DNA of 64,000 nucleotides from Alphaproteobacteria bacterium (GCA_021775955.1 JAJFGU010000014.1:124001-188000); one strand, 5' to 3'; positions 33,101-41,879 are shown, numbered from the stretch's first letter. Notes: generated by a model not told the origin, from the letters alone. Numbers and translations: made by a program.

Positions 33101-33821
33101 TATCGGCGCCGTAGTCCTGAACCAGATCTTCTCGCAATAAAAACGCCATTGAATGAAGTATGCTTTGGCCGCCAATGCCGCCATCAATTTGCGTGGGGAA
33201 ACCTTCGATGTTGAGATAGGCCTGGTACCTTATTTTGTCTTCTTCTATAGAGACGGCATCATTTTTATCGCTGCCCCATCCTATTTTGTCTTGGGCGACC
33301 ACTCTTTTGGCCAGGGTGGTCATTTCAGCACGTATGCCGTCATCCGCTTTAACTTTTTCGCCGATGTCTTTAAGAGTATTTTCGAGATCGTTCGTACTCT
33401 GCGACTCAAATATTCTTATCGCAGCCATGTTTTTGGGATGTACAGAATGCTTATGTTCACCATCTTTATCTAGCAATTGCATGCCGGTGAGGATTTGGTA
33501 TTTCATATGATTTTGATGGGCTGCTTGAACGAGTTCTAAAGCTTGTGTGTAGTATTGCGTGACCGCAGCTTCGCCTTCATCCATGGCATTTTCAATGGTA
33601 CCAATCGTTTCGATTACTTTTTTGAGAGCTTTATCGTCAGTGGAAACGAGATGATCCTTGGTGAAAAGAAGATCTTCATTGCTAAAAAGTGCTTGGAGCT
33701 CTTTTTCTGTGTTGGTTCTAGGCCCGGCATCGCCATCAACTGACCGGCCCAGGTAATGACCCATGGATTGCAAAAGAATCTGAATTGGAATAATAAGGTC
33801 GCCGTCTTTATCACGCGCCAT
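30192..33821 (-). CDS. Giant modular protein with PG-binding-like and transglycosylase (SLT-like) domains
   Basis: A 1209-residue protein. Residues 10-46 resemble a peptidoglycan-binding domain (LGRSVDGDAGPRTNTEKELQALF). Residues 283-366 have lytic transglycosylase signatures: Glu295 in YKESSF, LGLTQF at 310-315 in place of GLMQ, and AEYNAG at 361-366. The middle has three copies of GTVGDLRAQ, two followed by NAETF, and two of PPKAHLHD, with Pro/Thr/Glu-rich linkers; the C-terminal 250 residues are helical and acidic. No signal peptide is visible, so export, if any, would be non-Sec. It may be a secreted effector, surface protein or phage-derived enzyme. It is convergent with dnaB. Confidence 0.7.
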   Translation of the reverse strand: MARDKDGDLIIPIQILLQSMGHYLGRSVDGDAGPRTNTEKELQALFSNEDLLFTKDHLVSTDDKALKKVIETIGTIENAMDEGEAAVTQYYTQALELVQAAHQNHMKYQILTGMQLLDKDGEHKHSVHPKNMAAIRIFESQSTNDLENTLKDIGEKVKADDGIRAEMTTLAKRVVAQDKIGWGSDKNDAVSIEEDKIRYQAYLNIEGFPTQIDGGIGGQSILHSMAFLLREDLVQDYGADMRNLNPELLIAMANNPTTETHVRMLLDAVKAHDDNNDPQDHDLGLALSANQIYKESSFNPGVPGDDGNSLGLTQFNKNKVGKYGLDTIDDFFNPQKSVDAYVLYKSELLTNHEGDQILALAEYNAGGALITSVRNELNEDHNGLALTGDNLLMVLQNRANERPLRDYNLGKNPDEWPPIDGESQQNAWDQVTLPYIKIILGLQNTAAVNTPGPAKQEPVTPQSLRDSGPETDPLDQRLNQDLEEFTKHSYLDPISSEPKNTEGEMPKLSEEATQPSATVTATPGTVGDLRAQSFQPLETARQFFKSFWNSLKPEQTNTVANTAGTVGDLRAQNAETFAPIEKLAKTAWNTLNSGPEQTNTAGTVGDLRAQNAETFAKVQDTIVSAIGLGDPVLAEPNVDLRTDDGPGVVAHAADLKAKESELEEPTPPKTLGKTFDPCAKGDGASFSPIELDIPFTTLFHGLNQERTVNLPTDEPATAKQGVQGVIVNPTDSSVSGDDTREIGDFNVKTHSDGTMTIVILDGETYDTDHPDFENQINEFLELLTPEQGLALIAGESALTNSYPEDGKNPYTSEQQLHLLILPELESREVDWATNKNRDANLGFSNTPDAATLAAIEASKARVPTPKEGVDTNATGSGEQVIDIIPEGPPKAHLHDGKVGGGITGDGLNEGGSAIDISPELPPKAHLHDSKGNEDLKTGQQDVQPKGGVGQGTPQPSTQEPTNRDYTLYYDPYGTEAGLIESFTSDYPIFKLEKFQLPGESKQDAAKNLYKHEDLRTEMKGKINATEIAYGEQGTHPFDDLHEGQEKRFAEAVKEAIKNQDPVTAALYMAAIEETAKLTLQERIGRVTANEKHDFVRELDPNFKVETHPDLMTAIEHRYFTQKEIDSLKTMIGYESSVAPDPASLTATAARAIAYTGSTALDAMEAKKLKLGATFDDKAKPETVKKSLVETPTNEKQDPVVPPQSRPDLV
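31975..32143. repeat. Near-identical 55-bp direct repeats in the 1209-residue protein gene
   Basis: Positions 31975-32029 and 32089-32143 match at 54 of 55 bases, with a spacing of 114 bp; they encode the GTVGDLRAQNAETF units. A third, diverged copy lies at about 32218-32262. The near identity of the first two points to a recent tandem duplication or homogenisation. Confidence 0.8.
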
Positions 33822-33997
33822 CGATTACACCCTCTTTTTTTGTTGGCCCTCATTTTTTTAAACTTGTGAGGTGCCGGTTACACTTACCGCTTTAATTTAC
33901 TATTTTTGTGTTTATATATCGTTACTATGCATTCTACAGAAAATCAGGTCGAAATGCAAAAATAATACGGTAAATACTTTATAAGAGATTGATTTCA

Positions 33998-35125
33998 ATG
34001 AATAAATTACCTGCCAGTTTGACAATAAACCTGGAACGAGTCAGGAAAAATTTTGTAATTTTTAGTGATTCTGTCGGGCCGGATTGCGATGTTGCGCCTG
34101 TGGTCAAGGCCGATGCGTACGGTCTTGGGATGAAGGAAATCGCTGCGGTTTTGCATGAGGAAGGCGCAAAGCGGTTTTTTGTTGCCAGCCCGGCGGAAGG
34201 GGTGGCGCTGCGCGGGGCTTTGAAGGAGCCGGAGATTGCGATTCTCAACGGATTTTATAAGGGTTATGAGGAGGATTATCGGGCCTATGATCTTTTGCCC
34301 GTGCTGAACAGCCTGGAGGAGATTGTGCGTTATCGGGACGCTTTGCCGGGTGGGCGCGGCTATCTGCATTTTGATACCGGGATGAATCGTTTGGGGCTTG
34401 GCGCTGATGAAACGGAAATTTTGCTGGAGGATATGGGCGCTCTGGATGGGCTGGATGTGGCTTGCGTGATGAGCCATTTTGCCTGTGCCGATGAAGCGGA
34501 TCATCCGATGAACCGGGCGCAGTATGAAAAATTTGCCAAGATCGCGCAGCGCTTTCCGGATGCCAGAAAATCGCTGGCCAATTCCTCCGGCGTATTTCGA
34601 AGTTCCGATTATCATTTTGATATGATCCGGCCCGGGCGGGGTTTGTACGGGCTTAATCCGACGCCGGAAAAAGAAAATCCGATGCGGGATGTGATTGGTT
34701 TGAATGTGAAGATATTGCAGGTCCGGGAGGCACAAAAAGACGAAACCGTTGGTTATAACGCAACGTATCGATTTGATAAAAAAACGAAGCTGGCGAGCGT
34801 GGCGCTGGGTTATGCCGACGGGTTTTTTGTGACGCTGAGCGGCAAAGGGCAATTGTTTTGGCGCGGCATTGCGTTGCCGGTGGTCGGGCGGGTGTCGATG
34901 GATCTGGTGAGCGTGGATTTAAGCGCCGTGCCTGAAGCTGATATGCCTGTTGTTGGGGATGAACTGGAAGTGATCGGTCCCAACCAAAGCGTGGATGCGC
35001 TGGCGGATAGCGCGGGCACGATTGGTTATGAGGTGCTGACCGCGTTGGGCGCGCGTTATGAGCGGGTTTATCAAGGTCAGGTCACCGATAATACTTTGTT
35101 CAGTGCCTCATCAATGTTCTCATAA
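33998..35125 (+). CDS. alr: Alanine racemase
   Basis: A 375-residue PLP enzyme that interconverts L- and D-alanine for peptidoglycan. The cofactor lysine is Lys37 in VVKADAYGLG; the C-terminal catalytic Tyr block is GYADGFF near 270, with GRVSMDL later. The conserved fold ends at about RYERVYQG; the last 16 residues form an unusual tail that overlaps the 3' end of the opposing dipeptidase gene by 49 bp. I used ATG 33998 instead of TTG 33989. The neighbour gene also handles D-alanine. Confidence 0.95.
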   Translation: MNKLPASLTINLERVRKNFVIFSDSVGPDCDVAPVVKADAYGLGMKEIAAVLHEEGAKRFFVASPAEGVALRGALKEPEIAILNGFYKGYEEDYRAYDLLPVLNSLEEIVRYRDALPGGRGYLHFDTGMNRLGLGADETEILLEDMGALDGLDVACVMSHFACADEADHPMNRAQYEKFAKIAQRFPDARKSLANSSGVFRSSDYHFDMIRPGRGLYGLNPTPEKENPMRDVIGLNVKILQVREAQKDETVGYNATYRFDKKTKLASVALGYADGFFVTLSGKGQLFWRGIALPVVGRVSMDLVSVDLSAVPEADMPVVGDELEVIGPNQSVDALADSAGTIGYEVLTALGARYERVYQGQVTDNTLFSASSMFS

Positions 35126-35856
35126 ATTTTGTTTTTCATCGTTTCAAAATGCTCATCCGGGAAGTCCTCAGGCTCGGCGATATCCATATGGGCGTCGGTC
35201 ATGCGCATTTGCACGGGTAGGTCTTTGTCTCTCAGCGGCGCGTAGTCCTCATAGATTTTTGGCGGCAGGCGGAAATCCCACCATTCCTGCGGCAGCGGCA
35301 CAAGCGGTATTTTTAGGCTGTTAGAGGCTTCCTTCATGGCGCCGCTGAGGATGGTTCTGTTTTTCAGGATGTCATCGCCTAAATCCGCGTGATCGCGATG
35401 GGCGGCATTAAACTCCACATCGGGCCGGGCGGCGAGATAGTCAAATTCGGTGCCCATTTCGACAAGTTCCCCGTTCGCCGTTGTTAAAGACAGATCAACC
35501 GCCATCCCGCGCGGATGGGCGCCGGCGCCGGGCGGTGAAAGCAGGCGGTTCGGCCCTTCCAGCCATCCTGGATTTTTTTCAACGATGGGCGATTTTTCCA
35601 TGCGCTGCTGCGCTTCTACGGTGCGTAGGCCGTCATAAAGGATGAATTCCAGGTTATGGTTTTTAAAGCAGGATGCCGAAGCGATTAAAACGATTTTAGC
35701 CAGGTGTTTGCTGAGCCAGAGCCGGGCTTCAGCGCGGTAAATCACGCCGAAAATATTGTCCGGGGCGGACTTCTTATAGGCCATATCGATGCGAATCGGA
35801 AAATCTTCCGTAAATATATCCATGGGGACCAGAGTTTCGGGGGTAATTTTATTCAT
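35077..35856 (-). CDS. D-Ala-D-Ala dipeptidase, VanX/DdpX type (M15D)
   Basis: A 259-residue zinc peptidase of the VanX/DdpX family that splits D-Ala-D-Ala. The zinc pair is His114/Asp121 in GAHPRGMAVD and the general base is Glu191 in QEWW. In VanX the third zinc ligand is the His of EWWH; here that position is Asp194 (EWWDF), so the metal site is altered, though Asp can bind zinc. The N-terminus ILYDGLRTVEAQQ (about 72-84) is the conserved Arg-containing block. No signal peptide is seen, so it is cytoplasmic, suited to D-Ala recycling. It is convergent with alr and overlaps it by 49 bp. Confidence 0.85.
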   Translation of the reverse strand: MNKITPETLVPMDIFTEDFPIRIDMAYKKSAPDNIFGVIYRAEARLWLSKHLAKIVLIASASCFKNHNLEFILYDGLRTVEAQQRMEKSPIVEKNPGWLEGPNRLLSPPGAGAHPRGMAVDLSLTTANGELVEMGTEFDYLAARPDVEFNAAHRDHADLGDDILKNRTILSGAMKEASNSLKIPLVPLPQEWWDFRLPPKIYEDYAPLRDKDLPVQMRMTDAHMDIAEPEDFPDEHFETMKNKIYENIDEALNKVLSVT

Positions 35857-35950
35857 ATATCTATTGGTATGGGGTTAAAGTTGAGTATGGACGCATAAAC
35901 GGATTTCCTTTAATGTTCAACCTTCTGATAACAGGTGAGATATTAGCCGG

Positions 35951-36790
35951 ATGAGCGCACAATCTGAAGAGATAATTGGTAATTCTCCACCTGGTGGAAA
36001 ATCATTGCTCGATGTCCCGCTGGATGTCTGTGCAGCCATTGGCGGTACTATTCTTACCTTTTTCGCTGTGGTTGGGCGACTGGCGATGTTTGTCGGCCGA
36101 GCGATTGCTCATTGTTTCCTGCCTCCCTATTTCCCGAACCAGCTTTTGCGCCAGCTTATTGATATCGGTTATTACTCGATTCCTGTTGTTGGGATGACAG
36201 CTTTGTTCACCGGAATGGTGCTGGCGCTGCAAAGCTATACCGGTTTTTCCCGTTTCAATGCCGAAGGGGCGGTTGCCGGGGTGGTCATTTTATCAGTCAC
36301 GCGGGAACTGGCGCCGGTTCTGGCAGGGCTGATGGTTGCCGGGCGGGTCGGCGCATCCATTGCCGCCGAAATTGGTACCATGCGCGTCACCGAGCAGATT
36401 GATGCGCTGAGCACTTTATCGGTGAACCCGTTTAAATATCTGATTGCGCCACGTGTGATTGCCGGGACGCTGATGTTGCCTTTATTGGTCTTTGTCGGCG
36501 ATATTATCGGCGTTTTCGGCGGCTATATTGTGGCGATTTATAATCTCGATTTTTCGTCGGGGAGCTATTTGACTCAGACCTGGGACACGCTGGAAACTAT
36601 GGATGTGGTGTCCGGCCTGGTTAAGGCGGGGGTCTTCGGTTTCATCGTGGCGATGATGGGATGCTATCACGGTTTTAATTCACAGCGCGGCGCGCAAGGG
36701 GTCGGTGCGGCCACCACCAATGCGGTGGTGTCGGCTTCGATTTTGATTTTGATATTCAACTACATCCTGACGCAGGTGTTTTTCTCATGA
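35951..36790 (+). CDS. mlaE: MlaE/YrbE-type ABC transporter permease
   Basis: A 279-residue inner-membrane permease of the Mla/TRAM family, which moves phospholipids between membranes to keep the outer leaflet asymmetric. About five to six membrane segments are seen, with the conserved TRELAPVLAGLMVAGRVGASIAAEIG and MRVTEQIDALSTLSVNP blocks. The start at 35951 has no strong ribosome site. The stop overlaps mlaF by 4 bases (ATGA). The periplasmic partner MlaD and the chaperone MlaC are not next to it; PBP1A follows instead. Confidence 0.95.
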   Translation: MSAQSEEIIGNSPPGGKSLLDVPLDVCAAIGGTILTFFAVVGRLAMFVGRAIAHCFLPPYFPNQLLRQLIDIGYYSIPVVGMTALFTGMVLALQSYTGFSRFNAEGAVAGVVILSVTRELAPVLAGLMVAGRVGASIAAEIGTMRVTEQIDALSTLSVNPFKYLIAPRVIAGTLMLPLLVFVGDIIGVFGGYIVAIYNLDFSSGSYLTQTWDTLETMDVVSGLVKAGVFGFIVAMMGCYHGFNSQRGAQGVGAATTNAVVSASILILIFNYILTQVFFS

Positions 36791-37554
36791 GTGAGCCAAA
36801 ACTGCAGCTCAGCGGCGTGAAGAAAGCCTTCGGTTCTAAAGAGGTCCTGAGCGGTGTTGATCTTGACGTGCCCAAAGGAAAATCGATGGTGGTGATCGGC
36901 GGGTCGGGCACCGGCAAGTCGGTGATGCTGAAATGCGTTCTCGGGCTTTTGCATCCTGATGAAGGCTCAATCAAAGTCGATGGTGAAGAAGTTACCAATC
37001 TCGATGCCAGAGATCGCGACAAATTAATGCAAAAATTTGGTATGCTGTTTCAGGGTGGCGCGCTTTTTGACTCGATGAAGGTCTGGGAGAATGTGGCTTT
37101 TGGCCTGATTCAAGGGCGCGGCATGGATCGGAAAGAAGCGCGGGATATTGCGATCGAAAAAATTCGGGCTGTAGGCCTGAAGACGGAAACGGCTGAACTA
37201 TATCCGGCCGAGCTTTCGGGCGGTATGCAAAAACGTGTTGGCCTGGCGCGCGCGGTGGCCACCAGCCCGGAAATCATTTTCTTTGACGAACCGACGACGG
37301 GGTTGGACCCGATTATGGCCGACGTGATCAACAGGCTGATTGTTGAACAGGTGAAGGAACTGGGCGCGACAGCGCTCTCGATCACCCATGATATGGCCAG
37401 CGTGCGTACGATTGCCGATTATGTCGCCATGATCCATGAGGGTAAAATTATTTGGACGGGTCCGGTAGGCGATCTGGATCGCTCCGGTAGTTCCTATGTC
37501 GAACAGTTTATTCACGGCCGCGCCGATGGACCGATCACGCGGCGTGTGGTCTAG
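36787..37554 (+). CDS. mlaF: MlaF-type ABC transporter ATP-binding protein
   Basis: A 255-residue ATPase that powers the MlaE permease. It has Walker A GGSGTGKSV, the Q-loop FQGGALFDSM, the signature LSGGMQKRVGLARA, Walker B EIIFFDEPTTGLDP and the H-loop SITHDMAS, in the normal order. The start overlaps the mlaE stop, indicating a stable pair. Usually mlaD follows, but here the next gene is mrcA after 17 nt. Substrate is presumably phospholipid, by family. Confidence 0.95.
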   Translation: MSEPKLQLSGVKKAFGSKEVLSGVDLDVPKGKSMVVIGGSGTGKSVMLKCVLGLLHPDEGSIKVDGEEVTNLDARDRDKLMQKFGMLFQGGALFDSMKVWENVAFGLIQGRGMDRKEARDIAIEKIRAVGLKTETAELYPAELSGGMQKRVGLARAVATSPEIIFFDEPTTGLDPIMADVINRLIVEQVKELGATALSITHDMASVRTIADYVAMIHEGKIIWTGPVGDLDRSGSSYVEQFIHGRADGPITRRVV

Positions 37555-37571
37555 GTTAAGGCAATAGTGTT

Positions 37572-40007
37572 ATGAAATACCTTTGGTACGGATTTTTAGG
37601 GCTTTTTTCGCTCGGCTTTTTAGGGTTGATGACCGTGATTGCCGGGACGGTCTATGTCATCAGCTATTACGGCCAGGACTTACCCGATTACAGCCAGCTT
37701 AAGGATTATAAGCCGAAGATCGTCACCCGTCTTTATGCCGGAGACGGGCGGCTGATGAAGGAATTCGCGCAGGAAAAGCGCATCTTTGTGCCAATTGACG
37801 CGGTGCCGGATATGGTGAAAAACGCTTTTATCGCGGCCGAGGACAAGAATTTCTACCATCATGAGGGCGTTGATTATTTCGCCATTGCCAGGGCGGCGCT
37901 CAGCAATGTGAAGAATATGGGCTCGGGCCGCCGCCCCGAAGGTGCTTCGACGATTACCCAGCAGGTGGCAAAAAATTTCCTGCTCTCCAATGAGGTTTCC
38001 TATAAACGCAAAATCCGCGAGGCAATTCTGGCTTACCGCATAGAGCGGGCGATGAGCAAAGAGCGTCTGCTTGAGCTTTACATGAATGAGATTTATCTCG
38101 GCTTTAATTCTTACGGCGTGGCGGCGGCGGCGCTCAATTACTACAACAAATCGTTGGAGGAGCTGCAAATTCACGAAGCGGCGTTTTTGGCGGCCCTGCC
38201 CAAGGCACCGAATAATTACCATCCGGTACGTAAACATGATGCGGCGGTGTGGCGGCGTAACTGGGTGATATCGCGGATGGTGGATGATGGCTATATCACA
38301 ACCGAGCAAGCCGAGCTTGCCGTGCTCGCGCCGCTTGAGATGTCGGGCAATAACGATCTGGGTATCACCAATGCGGATTATTTTTCCGAGGAGGTGCGCA
38401 GGGAGCTGGCGGCGCGCTACGGTGAGGATGCGCTTTATGGCGGCGGGCTGGCCGTGCGCACAACGATTGATCCCAAATTGCAGGATATTGCGATCAAGGT
38501 TTTGCGCGAAGGGCTGATGGCTTATGACCGCCGTCACGGCTGGCGCGGCGCACTGATACGTTTCAAAGATATGGAAGACTGGCAGTTGAAGCTGCGTAAG
38601 CATGGCGAGCCGGAAACGCTGCTGCCGGAATGGAAGATGGCGGTGGTTTTAAAGGCTGGTGCGGCCAAAGCGGAAATCGGGTTTGTCGGCGGTGCGCGTG
38701 GCGTGATTCCGCTCGAGCATGCGAAATGGGCAAGAAAATCGATTAATGAAGGCTATGCGCTCGGGCCGCAAATTACCGGCGTCAATCAGGTGCTCAAAGC
38801 CGGTGATGTCGTGATGGTTGAGCTTGTTGAGGGCAAGGAAAATGAATATGCCCTGCGCCAGGTGCCGAAAATTCAGGGCGCGCTGATTGCCATGGATCCG
38901 CATACGGGGCGGGTGTTGGCGATGCAGGGCGGCTGGCGTCATGATTCCAGCGAGTTCAACCGCGCGACCCAAGCACTGCGACAGCCCGGATCGGCGTTTA
39001 AGCCTTTTGTTTATCAGGCCGCACTGGATAGCGGTTTTACCCCGGCAACGCTGGTTTTGGATGCGCCTTTTGTCATGGAGGACCGCCCCGGCAATACCTG
39101 GAAGCCGACCAATTATACCAATGAATATTATGGTCCGACCCCCATTCGTATCGGGGTGGAGAAGTCGCGGAACCTGATGACGGTGCGGCTGGCGGATTAT
39201 CTTGGCATGGAGAAAGTGTCCGAATATGCCGGGCGTTTTGGAATCATGCAGGACATGCCGCCGCTTTTGTCTTATGCGTTGGGGGCGGGGGAGACGACTC
39301 TGCTTAACCTGACATCGGCTTATGCGATGCTGGTCAATGGCGGCAAGAAGATTGAGCCAACCTTTACCGACCGTATCCAGGATCGTCGCGGCCAGACTAT
39401 ATTTAAGCATGACCAGCGCTCCTGCGAGGATTGCGGCACAATGATCCGCTGGGAAGATCAGGAAACCCCCGGCATCCCCGATATGCGCGAGCAGATTGCC
39501 GATCCTAAAACCGCCTATCAGACAGTTTCTATTCTCGAAGGTGTTGTACAAAGGGGAACGGGCGTGCGCATTCGCTCACTTGGTAAAACGCTGGCGGGGA
39601 AAACCGGAACAACCAATGAATCAAAAGACACCTGGTTTATCGGGTTTTCTCCTGATCTGGCGGTGGGCGTCTTTGCCGGTTTTGACGAGCCGAAATCGCT
39701 GGGCAAGCGTGAGACTGGTTCTTCGGTGGCGGTGCCGGTCTTTAAGGCTTTTATGGAGGCGGCGTTAAAAGGCGCGCCGGCGACGCCGTTTCGTATTCCG
39801 CCCGGTATCAAGCAGGTGCAGATCAATGCCGAAACTGGTGTGCGCGCCAAGCCGGGAGATGAGCGTGTGATCTGGGAGGCCTTTGTCGCGGGCACCGAGC
39901 CGAGTGATGAAATGTTTATCTTAGATGGACGCGGTATTAGTTTGATGCCGACGGTTAGCGGCGCGATCGGCGAGTCCGCTAATACGGGCACCGGCGGGAT
40001 TTATTAA
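37572..40007 (+). CDS. mrcA: Penicillin-binding protein 1A (bifunctional)
   Basis: An 811-residue class A PBP that polymerises and cross-links peptidoglycan. One N-terminal membrane anchor (residues 5-30) is followed by the GT51 domain with AAEDKNFYHHEGVD and QQVAKNFLLS; the transpeptidase has Ser474-x-x-Lys477 in PGSAFKPF, SRN in EKSRN, and KTGT near 677. A region between the domains (about 330-430) is longer, as in PBP1A. It starts 17 nt after mlaF and may be in the same transcript. Three peptidoglycan-related genes lie within 6 kb. Confidence 0.97.
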   Translation: MKYLWYGFLGLFSLGFLGLMTVIAGTVYVISYYGQDLPDYSQLKDYKPKIVTRLYAGDGRLMKEFAQEKRIFVPIDAVPDMVKNAFIAAEDKNFYHHEGVDYFAIARAALSNVKNMGSGRRPEGASTITQQVAKNFLLSNEVSYKRKIREAILAYRIERAMSKERLLELYMNEIYLGFNSYGVAAAALNYYNKSLEELQIHEAAFLAALPKAPNNYHPVRKHDAAVWRRNWVISRMVDDGYITTEQAELAVLAPLEMSGNNDLGITNADYFSEEVRRELAARYGEDALYGGGLAVRTTIDPKLQDIAIKVLREGLMAYDRRHGWRGALIRFKDMEDWQLKLRKHGEPETLLPEWKMAVVLKAGAAKAEIGFVGGARGVIPLEHAKWARKSINEGYALGPQITGVNQVLKAGDVVMVELVEGKENEYALRQVPKIQGALIAMDPHTGRVLAMQGGWRHDSSEFNRATQALRQPGSAFKPFVYQAALDSGFTPATLVLDAPFVMEDRPGNTWKPTNYTNEYYGPTPIRIGVEKSRNLMTVRLADYLGMEKVSEYAGRFGIMQDMPPLLSYALGAGETTLLNLTSAYAMLVNGGKKIEPTFTDRIQDRRGQTIFKHDQRSCEDCGTMIRWEDQETPGIPDMREQIADPKTAYQTVSILEGVVQRGTGVRIRSLGKTLAGKTGTTNESKDTWFIGFSPDLAVGVFAGFDEPKSLGKRETGSSVAVPVFKAFMEAALKGAPATPFRIPPGIKQVQINAETGVRAKPGDERVIWEAFVAGTEPSDEMFILDGRGISLMPTVSGAIGESANTGTGGIY

Positions 40008-40064
40008 TTCCTACAGGATTGAAACAACAAGCCCACCGTAGCAAAAGAGACGAAAGACGCATAC

Positions 40065-41879
40065 ATGAATTCTGATAAAAAACTCTTTGCTTCTTTTAAC
40101 CTTAAAATGATCGACGTTTTTCTATTGCTCAGTTTGGCCATTTTAATTTTTACACGTTACGGCGGGCTTTTAGCCTCAGCTTACCAGAATTTATACCAAT
40201 CTCTTCTGCACTCGGGAAGTTTTGCAAAAGATATTTTTGTCCAAAACACCTATTACATGAAAAGCTCGCTCGTCTTCGATCTTGTGGCATGGACGGGTAT
40301 CAGTCCAGATAATGACTATGTTGGCTTTGCGCTGCATGTATGTTTTTCGCTCATTGCTCTTACCTATGCTTTTAAGATTATCAGAGATTTTACGCCGATT
40401 AAGGGACTAACCTATCAGTTGATGGCGCTTTTAAGCCTTGCAACGATTGACCATTTTCTGCTGATCGACACATTTCCGTCAATTATTTATTATGGTTATG
40501 GTTTCACGACAGGATATGGCCATGCGCTGATGTTTCCGTTGATCTACTATGCGCTTTCTTCTCGTGTTTTTCATGTAGCAATCCTCAGCACTCTCATATT
40601 CACCATATCTGCAAAAGCAGGCTTGTTCCCAATTTCAGTGAGCTGGGCTTACCTATTTCTTTTTCATTGGCGGGAACAGCGATACAAATTGCTTTCAGTT
40701 TTGGTTCCTTTGATCACTGTTTATGTGATGAGCAGGGGCGTACCATTGCCAGATGATTTTGATTTGCGGTTTCTTATGCTTGAGAATGCGGTTGATAGAT
40801 CGCAAGAGGAAAATGTACTGCATTTGCAGCCCCGCATATTTTTGACACTGCTTTTTAGCTCGATCCCTATTTACTTTTTGTTATTGCAAGACCGTGCTGT
40901 GCGTTTTTTCCTACCGCAAGGTCGAGATGGGCAAGCTCTGGGAGAGATAAAAAACTATTTTTATATAGTCTTCGTGTTTTCTGTTCTTCTGATTATCGGT
41001 GGTTGGTTGTATGGACGATATCTTTATGAGGTTTATCCTGATCCGAGACTGATTATGCTTTCAACGCCCCGTTCTCTGGCGTTGTATCAGTGGAGTTTTG
41101 CACTATTATTGATTATCAGAATGCTGCAATCCAACGTTCATTCCATTGTAAAAGTCGCCTTTCTGGCAGGTATGATTTACTTCGATTTTAAGTATAATTC
41201 CTACAAGCCTGTGGAGCTAGCTGTTGTGCTCTGGAGTTTTGTCGGGCTTGCGATTGGTTTTCATATCTTGCACCAGCAAAAGGTTCAGGTCGCAGAAAAT
41301 ATAGGCGCATTTTTACAAAAAATTAAAATAAGAGACTCATTTATCTTTTTCTTGTTTGTTCTACTTTCTTTGCCGAATTTAATTCTAAGTTTTAATGTTT
41401 ATACAGCAAAGCACTACTCGCCGACTCAGCATCGGCTTATTTCCAAGTGGTATAGCGCGACAGCGCACGTTCCAGAAATTGAAAAGGCAGCAATATCTTT
41501 ACGAACTTGTGATGATTTTTTATTGCTTGGGTTGTTAAAAAGTACAAAAGATGAATCAATTATTTTTAACACCTATGTGAATTATCTAGCCATGAAGTCT
41601 AAATATTTAGGCGATGAATTTTCTTTGGTTTTTCAGCCAGAGCTGTATGAGCTTGCTCAAGATAGGGTGCGCTTTGTCAATAAAGTTATTCAAGAAATCG
41701 TACAAAACAAAACCCTGGATCCCTCCGCTGTCAAAAGATTTAAGCAGGATGGGGTGAATATACTGACATATTTGGATCCGGCGCAATACAGCTTCCCCGG
41801 CTCTACTGTTGAATCTGTGGGTGATGGTGTCTGGTTGGTGCGTTATGATAAAATTCCGCTTGTTTGCCGCGATGAGTGA
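40065..41879 (+). CDS. Polytopic membrane protein of a surface-glycan operon, function unknown
   Basis: A 604-residue integral membrane protein with about ten to eleven hydrophobic segments across residues 20-450 and a soluble C-terminal domain of about 130 residues containing two Cys. It has no recognised motif. The layout (many helices and a C-terminal domain, in an operon with a GT2 transferase and GtrA) suggests a lipid-linked-sugar transferase or polymerase, but that is an inference from context. The region is A+T-rich relative to mrcA. The 7-base overlap of its end with the next gene suggests coupling. Confidence 0.7.
   Translation: MNSDKKLFASFNLKMIDVFLLLSLAILIFTRYGGLLASAYQNLYQSLLHSGSFAKDIFVQNTYYMKSSLVFDLVAWTGISPDNDYVGFALHVCFSLIALTYAFKIIRDFTPIKGLTYQLMALLSLATIDHFLLIDTFPSIIYYGYGFTTGYGHALMFPLIYYALSSRVFHVAILSTLIFTISAKAGLFPISVSWAYLFLFHWREQRYKLLSVLVPLITVYVMSRGVPLPDDFDLRFLMLENAVDRSQEENVLHLQPRIFLTLLFSSIPIYFLLLQDRAVRFFLPQGRDGQALGEIKNYFYIVFVFSVLLIIGGWLYGRYLYEVYPDPRLIMLSTPRSLALYQWSFALLLIIRMLQSNVHSIVKVAFLAGMIYFDFKYNSYKPVELAVVLWSFVGLAIGFHILHQQKVQVAENIGAFLQKIKIRDSFIFFLFVLLSLPNLILSFNVYTAKHYSPTQHRLISKWYSATAHVPEIEKAAISLRTCDDFLLLGLLKSTKDESIIFNTYVNYLAMKSKYLGDEFSLVFQPELYELAQDRVRFVNKVIQEIVQNKTLDPSAVKRFKQDGVNILTYLDPAQYSFPGSTVESVGDGVWLVRYDKIPLVCRDE

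Noticed and set aside
34007-34852. 281-codon frame antisense to alr
   Set aside because: Shadow of the alanine racemase gene.
37680-39551. Two 300-codon frames antisense to PBP1A
   Set aside because: They mirror the PBP1A codons; no start site or domain support.
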